The notes: generated from the letters alone by a model not told the origin. A stretch of DNA of 64,000 nt from Stenotrophobium rhamnosiphilum (GCF_003052265.1 NZ_QANS01000002.1:1-64000), one strand, 5' to 3'. Shown: positions 43,444 to 53,145, counted from the first letter of the stretch. Numbers and translations: made by a program.

Positions 43444-46161
43444 ATGACCCCCGGTGAAATGCCACTGATCCGTACCAAGCTCGCGCCCCCGCGCGTCAGC
43501 AGTGCGCCTGTCAATCGCGATAGCTTGCTAGAACAACTCAATGGCGCACGCGACCGCAAACTTACGCTGTTGCTGGCACCGGGTGGCTGTGGAAAGACGA
43601 CACTATTGACCCAATGGCGTCGGTCGCTGCTTCTACAAGGCGTGAATGTCGCTTGGTACAACGCGGGTGTGGACGACAACGAACTCTACTTTGGCTCTTA
43701 CATCGTAGAAAGCCTTGAGCAAGCTGGTCTTGTCATCGACAAGGAAGCGCTGCACGTTTATCTGCGCTCCAACGGCAAAGCTTGGCTGCCGCTGGTTGCC
43801 TCGTTGATCAACGATATTCACGATCATGAGAAAACGGTCTACATGGTGATCGATGATCTGCATCACCTGTTTTCTTTTGGCGCGCTGAAGTTCATCGATT
43901 ATTGGCTCTCACTGGCTCCGGCGAATTTTCATCTGGTGCTGAGCTCACGCAACAGACCTTCTCTAAAAATCACGCGACTTCAGGCTGATGACGAAGTTCT
44001 GGAACTAACTTTCCCAGAATTACGCTTTACTCAGACTGAAACACACAATTTTCTGCAGTCCCAGAAACTCCCCGGCCTGACATCCACGCAAGAAAAAGCC
44101 TTGCATAAGATGACAGACGGCTGGCCAGCAGGCCTGCAAATACTGGCGTTCACCTTACGCAAACAGAAAAACACTGCTCAATTCTTTGACCTCCAGTCGA
44201 ATCGCTCGCTATCTAAAGTCGACGCTCTGGAAAAGTACATGGAAACCGCCATCGTCGAGCAGCTGACCGACGACGAGTTTAATTTTCTGGTTCGCATCTC
44301 AGCATGCAGGCGATTCAATCGCGCACTCGCAGAGAAATTGACCGGCAATCCGAGGGCCGCTGAATACTTGGCACGCTTCGAAAATGAAAATCTTTTCTTG
44401 GCTCAGATCGAAACATTAGACGCGGAGCCTTGGTATCGCTTCCATCGACTATTTTCGGAGTTTCTGAATAAGCGACTTAGTCGCCTCGACGAGGCCGAGC
44501 TTCGCAAGATTCACAACACCGCAAGCCATTGGTTCGCGGAAAACGGGCTTCATATCGAAGCGATTCGCCATGCCACTGACGCTGGCGATACAGATTACGT
44601 AGTGCAATTAATCGATAGCACCGCACGGCGCATGGTGAACAGCGCCAACTTCATTCAGCTACTGAAACGTTGTGATGCGGTTCCACGAGAGAGCCTACGC
44701 AGCCGTCTAAATGTTTGCCTGTGCGCAGCGTGGGCACAAATCCTTTGTAACCGCCAAGAAGACTTCGAAAACAGCATGGCGGATATTGCACAACATCCAG
44801 ATCACCGTCTGCCCAAAGTAGAAATGGAAGTGCAGCTATTACGCGCATGCAACTATTTCATGGTGAAAGACGATACAGCGGCATGCTTGAGCATCGTCGA
44901 GCCGATGATTATCGAAAAGCCGTCGGTCAATGCATTTAATTCTCTGCTGCTCCGTAACATCGTCAGCATGAGTTTGGTTTATGCCAACAAATTTGAAGAA
45001 GCACGAGAGGTCGCCCGACTTCGTTATCAGATTGAAACTCAAGAACGGCCTGATTATCCGCGACCACTGATCGATATCGTTGTAGGACTCAGCCATCTCA
45101 TTCAAGGCAATATCAGTCTCGCAACAGCCTCGCTACAAACCTATATCGTCGATGCGCTGGAACGAACCACGTACGGCGTAGATGCTGCTGGTTTGTTTTC
45201 TGGATATCTGCTCGAAGCACTTTATCAATCAGGAGACATCAATCAAGCACGTGAGTTTCTCGATCGCTACCTCGATTTGATTGATGCTGTCGGGACCACT
45301 GACGGCCAGCTGTTTGCTTATCGCGTTAAAGCACGCATCCAGTATTTGGATGGAAACGCGAAAGGCGCGCAAGAAACTTTGTTGCGTTTAGAAGAGATCG
45401 GCTACCAGAAGCGTTTAGACCGCATCGTGGCTTGGAGCCTTTACGACCAGATTCTATTGGCGATACGCGAAGCCAGAACCGCCTCGATTAATGACTTGCT
45501 GACCCAGCTTGATCGCTTGGGTGAAAAGTATCGCGATGCACGCAATTGTGCGTGGAGCGAGATTCGCATGGCTGCTGTAATCGCGCGCGCCATGACTGCT
45601 TTCTCATCGCAAGATTCAACGGCGGCTCTCGCTGCAATAGATGCGGCCGCTCGGATCACGCAAGAGAATAGACGCCTTTTGCAATCCACAAAACTGGGTT
45701 TCATGCGTGCGATCACGTTGCTAAAAAGTGGCGCGTCCAACGAAGCCATTGAATTAGGCCAGCAGGTACTCAGTACAGCAGCCGAAGCAGGAATGATGCG
45801 CGTACTACCAGATCTTGGCGTCATTGCACTGCCGCTAACAAAACAACTCATCAGTATCGCAACAGATTCCAAATCTCAGGCCCTGCTTCTCGCGGCAAAG
45901 AATGAGTTAGAACCGGCGATTGATGTCGCAATGCAGCCAGAGAACGCTCCGACTCATTCCCCGTCAGAGCGGCTCTCGCCGAGGGAGTTGGAAGTACTCG
46001 CCTTGGTCGCGAAAGCCTTGTCGAGCAAGAGCATTGCACGCGCCTTGAACATGTCGGTAGGCACCGTGAAATGGCACCTGAAGAATATTTTTGGAAAGCT
46101 TCACGCCGTGTCTCGCGAGGATGCCCTGGCTAGAGCGCGAAAGCTGGGCATGATTGCTTAG
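43444..46161 (+). CDS. MalT-like LuxR-family transcriptional activator
   Basis: A 905-residue paralogue of the regulator at 12535, with the same start PLIRTKLAPPRV. It has Walker A APGGCGKT (45-52), YMVIDDLHHLF as Walker B-like segment, a long helical repeat region and a C-terminal LuxR helix-turn-helix (about 842-905: LSPRELEVLALV ... VGTVKWHLKNIFGKLHA). Divergence from the ligase-racemase operon suggests control of acid activation, which is inference. A stand-alone HTH protein follows at 46417. Confidence 0.93.
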   Translation: MTPGEMPLIRTKLAPPRVSSAPVNRDSLLEQLNGARDRKLTLLLAPGGCGKTTLLTQWRRSLLLQGVNVAWYNAGVDDNELYFGSYIVESLEQAGLVIDKEALHVYLRSNGKAWLPLVASLINDIHDHEKTVYMVIDDLHHLFSFGALKFIDYWLSLAPANFHLVLSSRNRPSLKITRLQADDEVLELTFPELRFTQTETHNFLQSQKLPGLTSTQEKALHKMTDGWPAGLQILAFTLRKQKNTAQFFDLQSNRSLSKVDALEKYMETAIVEQLTDDEFNFLVRISACRRFNRALAEKLTGNPRAAEYLARFENENLFLAQIETLDAEPWYRFHRLFSEFLNKRLSRLDEAELRKIHNTASHWFAENGLHIEAIRHATDAGDTDYVVQLIDSTARRMVNSANFIQLLKRCDAVPRESLRSRLNVCLCAAWAQILCNRQEDFENSMADIAQHPDHRLPKVEMEVQLLRACNYFMVKDDTAACLSIVEPMIIEKPSVNAFNSLLLRNIVSMSLVYANKFEEAREVARLRYQIETQERPDYPRPLIDIVVGLSHLIQGNISLATASLQTYIVDALERTTYGVDAAGLFSGYLLEALYQSGDINQAREFLDRYLDLIDAVGTTDGQLFAYRVKARIQYLDGNAKGAQETLLRLEEIGYQKRLDRIVAWSLYDQILLAIREARTASINDLLTQLDRLGEKYRDARNCAWSEIRMAAVIARAMTAFSSQDSTAALAAIDAAARITQENRRLLQSTKLGFMRAITLLKSGASNEAIELGQQVLSTAAEAGMMRVLPDLGVIALPLTKQLISIATDSKSQALLLAAKNELEPAIDVAMQPENAPTHSPSERLSPRELEVLALVAKALSSKSIARALNMSVGTVKWHLKNIFGKLHAVSREDALARARKLGMIA

Positions 46162-46416
46162 TCCCAGCTTCCTGTTGCCACATTAATTATTAAAACAGCG
46201 CGACGATCGCCTCGCCTGCAATCTTGGTTTCTGCAATATCCCAATCGCAGAGCTGACCTCACCGTGTGTCCCCTCTGTGACAGCGAACATCTCAAGACCA
46301 AGACACACTCATCGCAGCAGGTCGATTGTTAAGCAGACCAATAATGACGTCGACACGTTAAATAAGTGGCTGGACCAATAATATTCAATTTGATGTTGAT
46401 TTCACGCGAGCCTTTC

Positions 46417-46740
46417 ATGCAAACCTCTACGCAAAATCATATGAGTACAACCATTCAGCATAGCTCTTTCGTTGTTTCTGCGCCGGAGATATCGCCGCTT
46501 GCTCAGGCCCTTCCCCTTTCAACAGACGTCGCTTTGTTCACTGCGTCGTTAACACCACGTGAAACAGAAATCTTGGAGCTGCAAGGGAAAGGCTTCTCAC
46601 TGAAAGGCGCTGCACGTGGACTAGGAATTTCTCCTGGCACAGTGAAATGGCACGTGAAGAATATCTACTGGAAGCTCGGTGCCAGCTCTCGCGAAGACGC
46701 CTTATCGAAGGCACGAGAGTGGCAATTAATTCAGTCTTGA
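46417..46740 (+). CDS. Stand-alone LuxR-type HTH protein
   Basis: A 107-residue protein made of a short unordered N-terminus and one LuxR/GerE helix-turn-helix (about 46-107: LTPRETEILELQGKGFSLKGAARGLGISPGT). Its recognition part KWHVKNIYWKLGASSREDALSKA is nearly the same as the C-terminal end of the MalT-like protein at 12535. It has no receiver or sensor domain. It may bind the same DNA as the large regulators and modulate or compete with them. ATG at 46417 is chosen among 46366 (GTG), 46417 and 46441. Confidence 0.8.
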   Translation: MQTSTQNHMSTTIQHSSFVVSAPEISPLAQALPLSTDVALFTASLTPRETEILELQGKGFSLKGAARGLGISPGTVKWHVKNIYWKLGASSREDALSKAREWQLIQS

Positions 46741-46764
46741 TACGACATCAAGAGCATTCAGCGA

Positions 46765-47544
46765 TTAACGGCCAATAAACTTGGCGTCTCTGCGCTCCAT
46801 GAATGATCGGACGCCTTCCATCGCATCTTCGCTATTCATGACGGGGATCAGGTCTTTAAATAGAAGCTTGGTCGCTTCTTCTTCGCCTTCCAGTGCAGCC
46901 AGTCGCGTGGACTTGAGTACGGCTTGCACGCCTAAGGGCGCGGCCTTGGCGATGCTCTCCGCAAGCTCCATGGCCTTGAGTAACTGGGCTCCTGCTGGCA
47001 CGACTTCTTGCACCAAACCTAATCGATAAGATTCAGCGGCACTCCAAGGCTCGCCCGTCAAAAGATAGCGATGTGCATTGGACCAGCCCATCTGCTGAGG
47101 CAAACGCAGCGTTGCGCCGCCACAGGGGTAAATGCCGCGCTTCACTTCCAGCATTGCAAACTTGGTGTCATCAGCCGCAACACGAATATCGGTGGTGAGC
47201 ATCAGCTCAACGCCCCAAGTAAAACAGTTTCCTTGCAAGGCGATGATGAGTGGCTTGCGGCAGCGACGACCTTGCAACGCGAAAGGATCAATCGAATCGT
47301 TGTCGAGCGGAAAGCCATTACCTTTAGCAAAAATAGGTGCCCACTTATCCAGCTCGATGCCGGATGTGAAGTGCTTGCCCTCGGCGTGAATCACACCGAC
47401 GCGAAGATTTTGATCGCCATCCAACTGCGCTAGTGCCTTCCCGATATCGCTGTACATCTCCGGCGATAAGGCATTGTGCTTTTCTGGACGGTTTACGCGA
47501 ATCTTTAAAATGTGCCCTTCAGTCGTTACTTCAATGTGGCTCAT
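46765..47544 (-). CDS. Enoyl-CoA hydratase (crotonase) family protein
   Basis: Crotonase-fold protein of 259 residues. Oxyanion segments are KHFTSGIELDKW and GNCFTWGVELML. Both usual acid positions are filled: Glu in WGVEL and Glu in LEVKRGIYPCGGAT. A hydratase or isomerase role is therefore likelier than for the crotonase at 34713. ATG at 47544 has GGAGC six bases upstream; a longer frame to 47613 would run into the SGNH gene. It lies 34 bases downstream of that gene on the same strand. Confidence 0.9.
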   Translation of the reverse strand: MSHIEVTTEGHILKIRVNRPEKHNALSPEMYSDIGKALAQLDGDQNLRVGVIHAEGKHFTSGIELDKWAPIFAKGNGFPLDNDSIDPFALQGRRCRKPLIIALQGNCFTWGVELMLTTDIRVAADDTKFAMLEVKRGIYPCGGATLRLPQQMGWSNAHRYLLTGEPWSAAESYRLGLVQEVVPAGAQLLKAMELAESIAKAAPLGVQAVLKSTRLAALEGEEEATKLLFKDLIPVMNSEDAMEGVRSFMERRDAKFIGR

Positions 47545-47578
47545 CGATTGCTCCGAATCTTTGGATTTTCTAAATAGC

Positions 47579-48187
47579 TTAAGCAGCGAGCACAAGCGGC
47601 TCGATTGCATCACGCCAGATTTTGTAGCCAGGGCCCATCAAGTGCAGCTTGTCGTTCGTCACTTCTTTTCTGATAGCACCCGTGCCGTCATCGAAAAGAG
47701 GAAATAGATCGATCAGTTCAATCCTGCGTTGTTTAGCAATCTCGGCATAGAGCGCATTGAGTGCCTTCACTCGTGCGGTGAATTTATTCGCGCGAGGCAA
47801 AACAGTCTGCAAATATATTTTGCAGTCAGGAAGTGCGCGGACCAACTCATCAACGAGCTGGGCAACATTCGCGGCAATTTCTTCGATCTTGATTTTGGTG
47901 GCCAGATCGTTAGTTCCAATCAGAATGAAAATTTTATGAGGCTTGATGCTGACGATTGGGCCCAATCGTTCCAACAGGTGACCCGAGCGCTCGCCACTGA
48001 TACCGAAATTACGCGTGGCAATTGACGGAAACATCAGATCCCAACGGCCGATGTGGGTAATGCTGTCCCCTAGAAAGAGCACTCCCCCACTCCCCGGAAC
48101 AGCCGCGGACTCCAGTCCGGTACGAAACTGCGCCCACATCGGCTGCATAACGAGACGCTCAAGCAAAACGGCTATCGGGTTTCTCAT
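47579..48187 (-). CDS. SGNH/GDSL hydrolase
   Basis: A 202-residue lipase/acyl-esterase of the SGNH fold: block I FLGDSITHIGRW with the catalytic Ser, block II Gly in FGISGERSGHL, block III IGTNDL with Asn, and block V DKLHLMGPGY with Asp and His. These enzymes remove acyl or acetyl groups from lipids and sugars. The N-terminus (NPIAVLLERLVMQPM) is not a classic signal peptide. It shares a strand with the crotonase at 46765 and may be cotranscribed. Confidence 0.9.
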   Translation of the reverse strand: MRNPIAVLLERLVMQPMWAQFRTGLESAAVPGSGGVLFLGDSITHIGRWDLMFPSIATRNFGISGERSGHLLERLGPIVSIKPHKIFILIGTNDLATKIKIEEIAANVAQLVDELVRALPDCKIYLQTVLPRANKFTARVKALNALYAEIAKQRRIELIDLFPLFDDGTGAIRKEVTNDKLHLMGPGYKIWRDAIEPLVLAA

Positions 48188-48324
48188 GACAATTCCTTGA
48201 TTCTTATAAAGATATAAGTAAATGGACTACCGTTACTTTTTCTCAACGGTGAGGCGAATTAATGTCAATTGTTGCGGCGCAACATTTGGAGTCAAATAGC
48301 TTCCGTCACAACAGGAGTAATGCC

Positions 48325-48549
48325 ATGGATCCGCTTTCAATCACCATTGAGATTTTCGTTGCAACCGTCACTGGCGCCATCTTTGGCGGTATGACTGTCC
48401 TCGTTATCCTGGATGGCATTACCGACCATAAGGCCCTGAAGTTTGATGTCGTCCGCCGCCCAGTGGTTAACGCCACCGTGCAAAAGATCCAGCCTCAGAC
48501 TGCGGCTCAACAGGCCAGCAATATAGAAACGATTCCTAAAGCCGCTTAA
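48325..48549 (+). CDS. Small single-helix membrane protein, function unknown
   Basis: A 74-residue protein with one membrane helix (SITIEIFVATVTGAIFGGMTVLVIL) and a Lys/Gln-rich tail. ATG at 48325 has AGGAG eight bases upstream, better than the frame start at 48262. I do not recognise the family. Confidence 0.65.
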   Translation: MDPLSITIEIFVATVTGAIFGGMTVLVILDGITDHKALKFDVVRRPVVNATVQKIQPQTAAQQASNIETIPKAA

Positions 48550-48585
48550 AGGGCTTTAAAGTTTCGTCGAATTCTTAATCAACAC

Positions 48586-48611
48586 CCGGCTAGGTTTATA
48601 CACCTAGTCGG
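48586..48611. terminator. Hairpin after the small membrane protein gene
   Basis: CCGGCTAGGT and ACCTAGTCGG pair with one G-T around a 6-base loop, 37 bases after the stop. No T-run follows, so the role as terminator is tentative. Confidence 0.45.
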
Positions 48612-48712
48612 CGGGCATCCTTACACTGAGCTCACTTCGTGAGTCTCTTCCCATCATAGCGACAGAAGCACGTATCACCTTCTGCAAGCTCAATGGCTCG
48701 TGAAAATAATTT

Positions 48713-48913
48713 TCACGCATTACCACGACAATTTTCAGCATCTGCCAGCAAGCCGCTCAGGCGCTGCTGCCGTCCTGCTCTTATTACCTGCACTCTTTCC
48801 AAGACCGGCGCCACTTCGACAATAGGATACGATGTGGCTTCAACGGCATTGGCATCAGTGAAGCGAATGTACTTTGACTCGAAATTGCCTGCTGTCACAA
48901 CAGAGACAGACAC
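48713..48913 (-). CDS. Possible small hypothetical protein
   Basis: A 66-codon frame with a GTG start preceded by GGAAGG. The product (SVVTAGNFESKYIRFTDANAVEATS...) has an ordinary amino-acid balance, unlike the opposite-strand frame, which is Arg/Cys/Ala-rich. No family is recognised and the gene is short, so it may be spurious. Confidence 0.35.
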   Translation of the reverse strand: MSVSVVTAGNFESKYIRFTDANAVEATSYPIVEVAPVLERVQVIRAGRQQRLSGLLADAENCRGNA

Positions 48914-49008
48914 AAGCGCCTTCCGCGCTCATGCGCGCAACGCCGCCTGATTAATTTTGAGTAGTGTTTAATATACGCAATGAAGTCCGCCGCCACGCCA
49001 ATAGTCCT

Positions 49009-49797
49009 ATGACCTCACATCCGGAGAAGTCCGATTCTGGTACGCCATCACCGGTGATACTTGGCCTCATCCGTGGATGGAAGTGGTTTGCTTATGTGCC
49101 TGCTGAGGCACAGGAATGGCTCGCTGCGCGTGCGACCATCAAACAAATCCAGAAAGGTAAGGCCGTCTTTTATGCAGGTGATGCCGCAACGAATATTTAT
49201 GGCGTTGTCAGTGGCGTTTTCAGAATATTTCTAGCCACATCAAAGGGCGATGAAATCACCCTTGAAGAAGTCGTTGCAGGCGGTTGGTTTCCTCATGTTG
49301 TTCCCGCTGAGCGACCTACATATCTCGTCAACTGCGTTTGCCAAGAAGACGCCACCGTTGCGGTTATATCGCTGTCAGTGATGGAAGAATTTTCTCAGCG
49401 TTGGCCAACCTACTATCGCGGTCTGTATACGGAGTTCACCAGCCGTGCAGCCGTCATTGGCGGCCGCATTGAGCTACTGAGCCTTCACAATCTCAATGTC
49501 CGCTTAGCCGTATATTTACTTCGCATGATTCGGCTGCGTGGAAAACAAGAAGCCGATGGCTCTGTGTGGTTGGCCGCCATTGATAGCCAATCGGAAGTGG
49601 GTTCGCGTGTGGGCGGCACTCGTCAAAGAGTGAACAGCATCATCAAGGCATGGGCTCGACGTGGCTTGATTGATCCACACAAAGATGGCTTTAGAATTTT
49701 GGATATCAACGGCCTGACCGCAGAAGCCAAAAAGACAGGCTTTGATCTCGAAGCCTATCTCGCCGGCTGGCATGGCGGTTGGCAAGGCAAAAAGTAA
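49009..49797 (+). CDS. Crp/Fnr-family transcriptional regulator
   Basis: A 262-residue cyclic-nucleotide-binding-fold regulator. The beta-barrel sensor (about 30-140) carries KGKAVFYAGDAATNIYGVVSGVFRIFL and EITLEEVVAGGWF. The C-terminal winged HTH (about 190-235) has SEVGSRVGGTRQRVNSIIKAWARRGLI. There is no Cys cluster for an Fe-S centre of the FNR type. The ligand is unknown. ATG at 49009 is preferred to GTG at 48964. It precedes the type-B carboxylesterase by 100 bases and may regulate it. Confidence 0.88.
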   Translation: MTSHPEKSDSGTPSPVILGLIRGWKWFAYVPAEAQEWLAARATIKQIQKGKAVFYAGDAATNIYGVVSGVFRIFLATSKGDEITLEEVVAGGWFPHVVPAERPTYLVNCVCQEDATVAVISLSVMEEFSQRWPTYYRGLYTEFTSRAAVIGGRIELLSLHNLNVRLAVYLLRMIRLRGKQEADGSVWLAAIDSQSEVGSRVGGTRQRVNSIIKAWARRGLIDPHKDGFRILDINGLTAEAKKTGFDLEAYLAGWHGGWQGKK

Positions 49798-49897
49798 TTT
49801 CAGTTAGTCCTCTAGTCGCATATGTGACAGCCATCTCCGCTCCGCAGTCCTACCATGGACTCGGCTCAATTCGAGCCCGCATAAGCAACTAACAAAA

Positions 49898-51451
49898 ATG
49901 GCCATAGTCCAGACTACGAATGGAAATGTTCGCGGCGCCGCAGAAGGCGAGCTCTTCTCATTCAAAGGTATTCCATACGCCGAGCCCATTACAGGCCGAG
50001 CAAGATGGTTACCGCCGCAGCCACGTCGTCCGTGGCCGGGTGTTCTGGATGCACAAAGTTATGGTCCGCCCTGCCCGCAATTCACTGGGACCGTGAACCG
50101 AACCGTACTTTTTCCAAAAGCGCGACGTCAGTATCTCAGCGCACTCAACGGCCCGAGTACAAAGCCTGAAAGTGACGACAGCCTACTGTTGAATGTGTGG
50201 TCACCAACGCTCGATCGCGATGCGAAACTTCCGGTGATGGTGTTCATCCATGGTGGCGGCTTTGCATCGGGCGCGGCCAATGAGCTTTATGACGCTTCAC
50301 CATTTGCGAAGAAAGGTGTCGTCGCTGTCGTCATTCAGTATCGACTCGGACCACAAGGATTCCTGCATGGACAGGGATTGTTCGAAGGCGATTTCTGCGG
50401 AAACAACCGCGGATTCCTCGATCAGATCTGCGCGCTGAAGTGGGTGCAGGAAAATATTGCCCAGTTTGGTGGCGATCCCTCACTCGTCACCATTTTTGGC
50501 GAATCGGCTGGCGCGTTCAGCGTCTTCCCGCTCATGGCCAGCCCATTGGCAAAAGGTCTTTTCCGTCGTGCGATACCGATGGGTGGCATGGCGCAAACCT
50601 GCGCGCCTGCAGAAAACTATCAGGCTATGACCAAGAACGTTCTGCAAGAGATGGGCGTTGCGCCCGGCGATGAAGCAGCGTTGCTGGCACTCGACAAAGC
50701 GCAGCAGATGAAACTGCATACGCTCGTGTCAAAGCATGTCTTCGGAAAAGGCGATCCTGATCGTTATGGCCTGCTCAGCCGAACGAAAGTCGGTTTTGTT
50801 GGCGCTGCAACGGGAACCGATTTTCTCCCTGTTGCACCGCTCGCAAGCTACAGCAACGGCACACCGAATGATGTCGACCTGATGCTCGGCACCTGCGCGG
50901 ATGATGGCCAGTTGTTCTCGCTGGTTCTGCCATTGCCACAAGCATGGTCAGCCAGACTGTTCATGAATCAGTTGCGCGGCCTCATCCCTAACAACGACAT
51001 TTCTGCCGTGATCAAGCACTACCGTTCGCAAATGCCAGGACGCAGTAATGGCGATGTGATGAAGCAAATTAATACCGACGCGTTCTATCGCATGCCAACC
51101 ATTGCAGCCGCAGAAGCGCATGCAGCAGGCCACCCCGGCCGCACTTACCTGTACGAGTTGGATTATCAGTCAGCCATTGATGGACTCGGCGCCATCCATG
51201 GCATCGATGTGATTCTTCTGTTTGGCGATAGCCATGCAAAGACCTTGTTGCATCAAGATGCAGAAACAGAAGCCCTGCGCGACCAAATGCGCAACGCTTG
51301 GGTCAGCTTTGCAAAGACCGGAAAACCAAAAGCCGAGGGCATGCCAGAATGGAAACCGTTCGATAAAGCAGAACGCGCAGTTATGGTGTTCGATAGAAAA
51401 ACAAAATTAATGACGAACAGAGACGAGAACCTGCGTAAATACTGGACGTAG
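49898..51451 (+). CDS. Type-B carboxylesterase
   Basis: Carboxylesterase of 517 residues, cytoplasmic by lack of a signal peptide. Features are FKGIPYAEP near the N-terminus, the oxyanion HGGGFASG, the nucleophile elbow FGESAGAFSV and the His in GAIHGIDV. The catalytic acid, usually Glu in a D/N-EG pattern, appears as Asp in CADDGQLF. The family takes bulky ester substrates. The HSL esterase at 51482 follows after 30 bases, so both likely share a transcript. Confidence 0.91.
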   Translation: MAIVQTTNGNVRGAAEGELFSFKGIPYAEPITGRARWLPPQPRRPWPGVLDAQSYGPPCPQFTGTVNRTVLFPKARRQYLSALNGPSTKPESDDSLLLNVWSPTLDRDAKLPVMVFIHGGGFASGAANELYDASPFAKKGVVAVVIQYRLGPQGFLHGQGLFEGDFCGNNRGFLDQICALKWVQENIAQFGGDPSLVTIFGESAGAFSVFPLMASPLAKGLFRRAIPMGGMAQTCAPAENYQAMTKNVLQEMGVAPGDEAALLALDKAQQMKLHTLVSKHVFGKGDPDRYGLLSRTKVGFVGAATGTDFLPVAPLASYSNGTPNDVDLMLGTCADDGQLFSLVLPLPQAWSARLFMNQLRGLIPNNDISAVIKHYRSQMPGRSNGDVMKQINTDAFYRMPTIAAAEAHAAGHPGRTYLYELDYQSAIDGLGAIHGIDVILLFGDSHAKTLLHQDAETEALRDQMRNAWVSFAKTGKPKAEGMPEWKPFDKAERAVMVFDRKTKLMTNRDENLRKYWT

Positions 51452-51481
51452 TAAAACAAACGATAAGCTTGGGGGCACAGC

Positions 51482-52441
51482 ATGGCTGTACTAGAAGACA
51501 TTACGTCGCGTCTGGATTCTGAGCTTGTGCCCTTGTTCAGCGCCACGCCCCGACCCACGGGCGCGCCAGATATTGCAGCCGGACGCAAGCGACTCAGAGA
51601 CATCTGTGCACTGCTTTTGATGAGAATTCCCAAGGGAGATGATGTCCTGATTGAGGACATCACCATTCCGGGCGCTGCTGATGCGCCTGCAATTCCACTC
51701 AGAATATTCAAGCCCGCCGAACGCAAATCAGACAAGGTCTTACTGTGGATGCATGGCGGCGGCTTCTTTGCTGGCCATCATGAAGATGAAGGTATCGTTG
51801 CGATTCAATGGGTCAGATTAACCGGTTGCACCATCGTATCTGTCGGATATCGCATGGCACCGGAACATCAGCACCCAGCTGCAGTGAATGATTGCTACGC
51901 AGCGCTGCAATGGGTTGCATCAGGCGATGCCCTGCTCGGCTTTGTGCCATCGAAGATCGCAATTGGCGGCATTAGTGCTGGTGGCTGTCTCGCTGCTGCT
52001 ACTGCGCTTAAAGCACGAGATGAAGGCGGCCCACAACCCTGCTTTCAATTGCTGCTGATTCCTGCACTTGATGATCGCAATGAAACGTCATCATTCCTCG
52101 AATTCATGGACACACGCACATGGAATCGCAATGCAGGATTGGCTGCATGGAAAATGTACTTGGGCCCCACTGTGGTTGAAGCGACATTGCCGTATGCAGC
52201 GCCAGCCCGTGCATCGAGCCTCAGCGACTTGCCACCCTGTTATATGGAAGTTGCCGAGATTGACCCGCTGCGAGATGAAGCCATCAGTTATGCAACGCGC
52301 TTAATGCAGGCAGGAGTAAAGACCGAACTGCATGTGTATCCCGGGGCTTATCATGGGTCCACGTTCTTTCAGCCCCAAGCAAGGGTCAGTCAGCGTGCGC
52401 TTTCCGACGCGACCAAAGCCTTGCAAGCGGCGCTTTCTTGA
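51482..52441 (+). CDS. HSL-family alpha/beta-hydrolase (esterase)
   Basis: HSL-group esterase of 319 residues. Motifs are MHGGGFFAG, the nucleophile elbow GGISAGG (Ile where Asp/Glu is common), EIDPLRDEA for the acid and His in GAYHGS. It is the most divergent HSL copy of the window, lacking the N-terminal cap helices of the 4745 type. It sits between the type-B carboxylesterase and the DUF6134 gene, which begins 15 bases after the stop. Confidence 0.9.
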   Translation: MAVLEDITSRLDSELVPLFSATPRPTGAPDIAAGRKRLRDICALLLMRIPKGDDVLIEDITIPGAADAPAIPLRIFKPAERKSDKVLLWMHGGGFFAGHHEDEGIVAIQWVRLTGCTIVSVGYRMAPEHQHPAAVNDCYAALQWVASGDALLGFVPSKIAIGGISAGGCLAAATALKARDEGGPQPCFQLLLIPALDDRNETSSFLEFMDTRTWNRNAGLAAWKMYLGPTVVEATLPYAAPARASSLSDLPPCYMEVAEIDPLRDEAISYATRLMQAGVKTELHVYPGAYHGSTFFQPQARVSQRALSDATKALQAALS

Positions 52442-52455
52442 GGAGTCTGATTTGC

Positions 52456-53145
52456 ATGAACTTCATTCAACGATCGCTTTTAGTATTTCTCGTCATTAGC
52501 TTTTCAGCTGCAGTTCAAGCCGAAACGCCATCTTGGACGCCAAAGGCCGGCTCACAGCTTTCTTTTAGCCTGCGCTCAAAGGGCAATACCGTCGGCACGC
52601 TCGTGTTTGATTTCACGCAGTCGGGCGACCGCATCGTAGAGCGCAGAGTCGAGCATCTGGAATTGTCACGCTTGCTGGTCAACGCCGTTCTGGATCAAAC
52701 ATCCGAAAGTGTCTGGCGCGGCAAGACGCTGGAATCCTATGCATCCAGCACAATCTTGAAATCGTCTCTGAAGAATTCGACGGCCGCACTCAAGGTCACC
52801 AAGCAAGCGAACGGAAAACTGCTTGCCGTAGATCAAGAATCAACGACAGAACTTCCTGCAGAGGCATGGCCGTTAACGCTGTGGAGTCGAGATTTCATTT
52901 CACATCCACAGTTGTTTGATTTAACCCGTGGACACGCCATCACACTGAGTAGTGTTTCCAAAGGCCCGGAAGCCCTGACCGTCGATGGCGCGGCTCAAAC
53001 CTGCGAGCGCGTTGAGGTCAAGGTATTTCAGGACGGTAAGGATGCTAAAGCGGTTGTTTGGTTCGACACCGCTGGAAGGCTTTGCGCAATGCAGCTTCCA
53101 TCCGCATTGGGCACCGTCGATTACGTTCGCACATCGTCAAAGTAA
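52456..53145 (+). CDS. Secreted DUF6134-like protein
   Basis: A 229-residue protein with a clear signal peptide (FIQRSLLVFLVISFSAAVQAE). The mature part is beta-rich and reads GSQLSFSLRSKGNTVGTLVFDF and FDTAGRLCAMQLPS, which fits the DUF6134/DUF3108-like group of periplasmic proteins with lipocalin-like strands. The function is unknown. Binding of a hydrophobic ligand near the esterases would suit the place, but that is speculation. ATG at 52456 is used. It lies 46 bases before the GH1 gene. Confidence 0.7.
   Translation: MNFIQRSLLVFLVISFSAAVQAETPSWTPKAGSQLSFSLRSKGNTVGTLVFDFTQSGDRIVERRVEHLELSRLLVNAVLDQTSESVWRGKTLESYASSTILKSSLKNSTAALKVTKQANGKLLAVDQESTTELPAEAWPLTLWSRDFISHPQLFDLTRGHAITLSSVSKGPEALTVDGAAQTCERVEVKVFQDGKDAKAVVWFDTAGRLCAMQLPSALGTVDYVRTSSK

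Noticed and set aside
48893-48919. Plus-strand ECF41-like element upstream of the Crp/Fnr gene
   Set aside because: TGTCACA is followed after 16 bases by GCGC rather than CGTC.
48693-48950. 85-codon plus-strand frame
   Set aside because: Arg/Ala/Cys-rich product with no ribosome site; the opposite-strand frame at 48713 is the better candidate.
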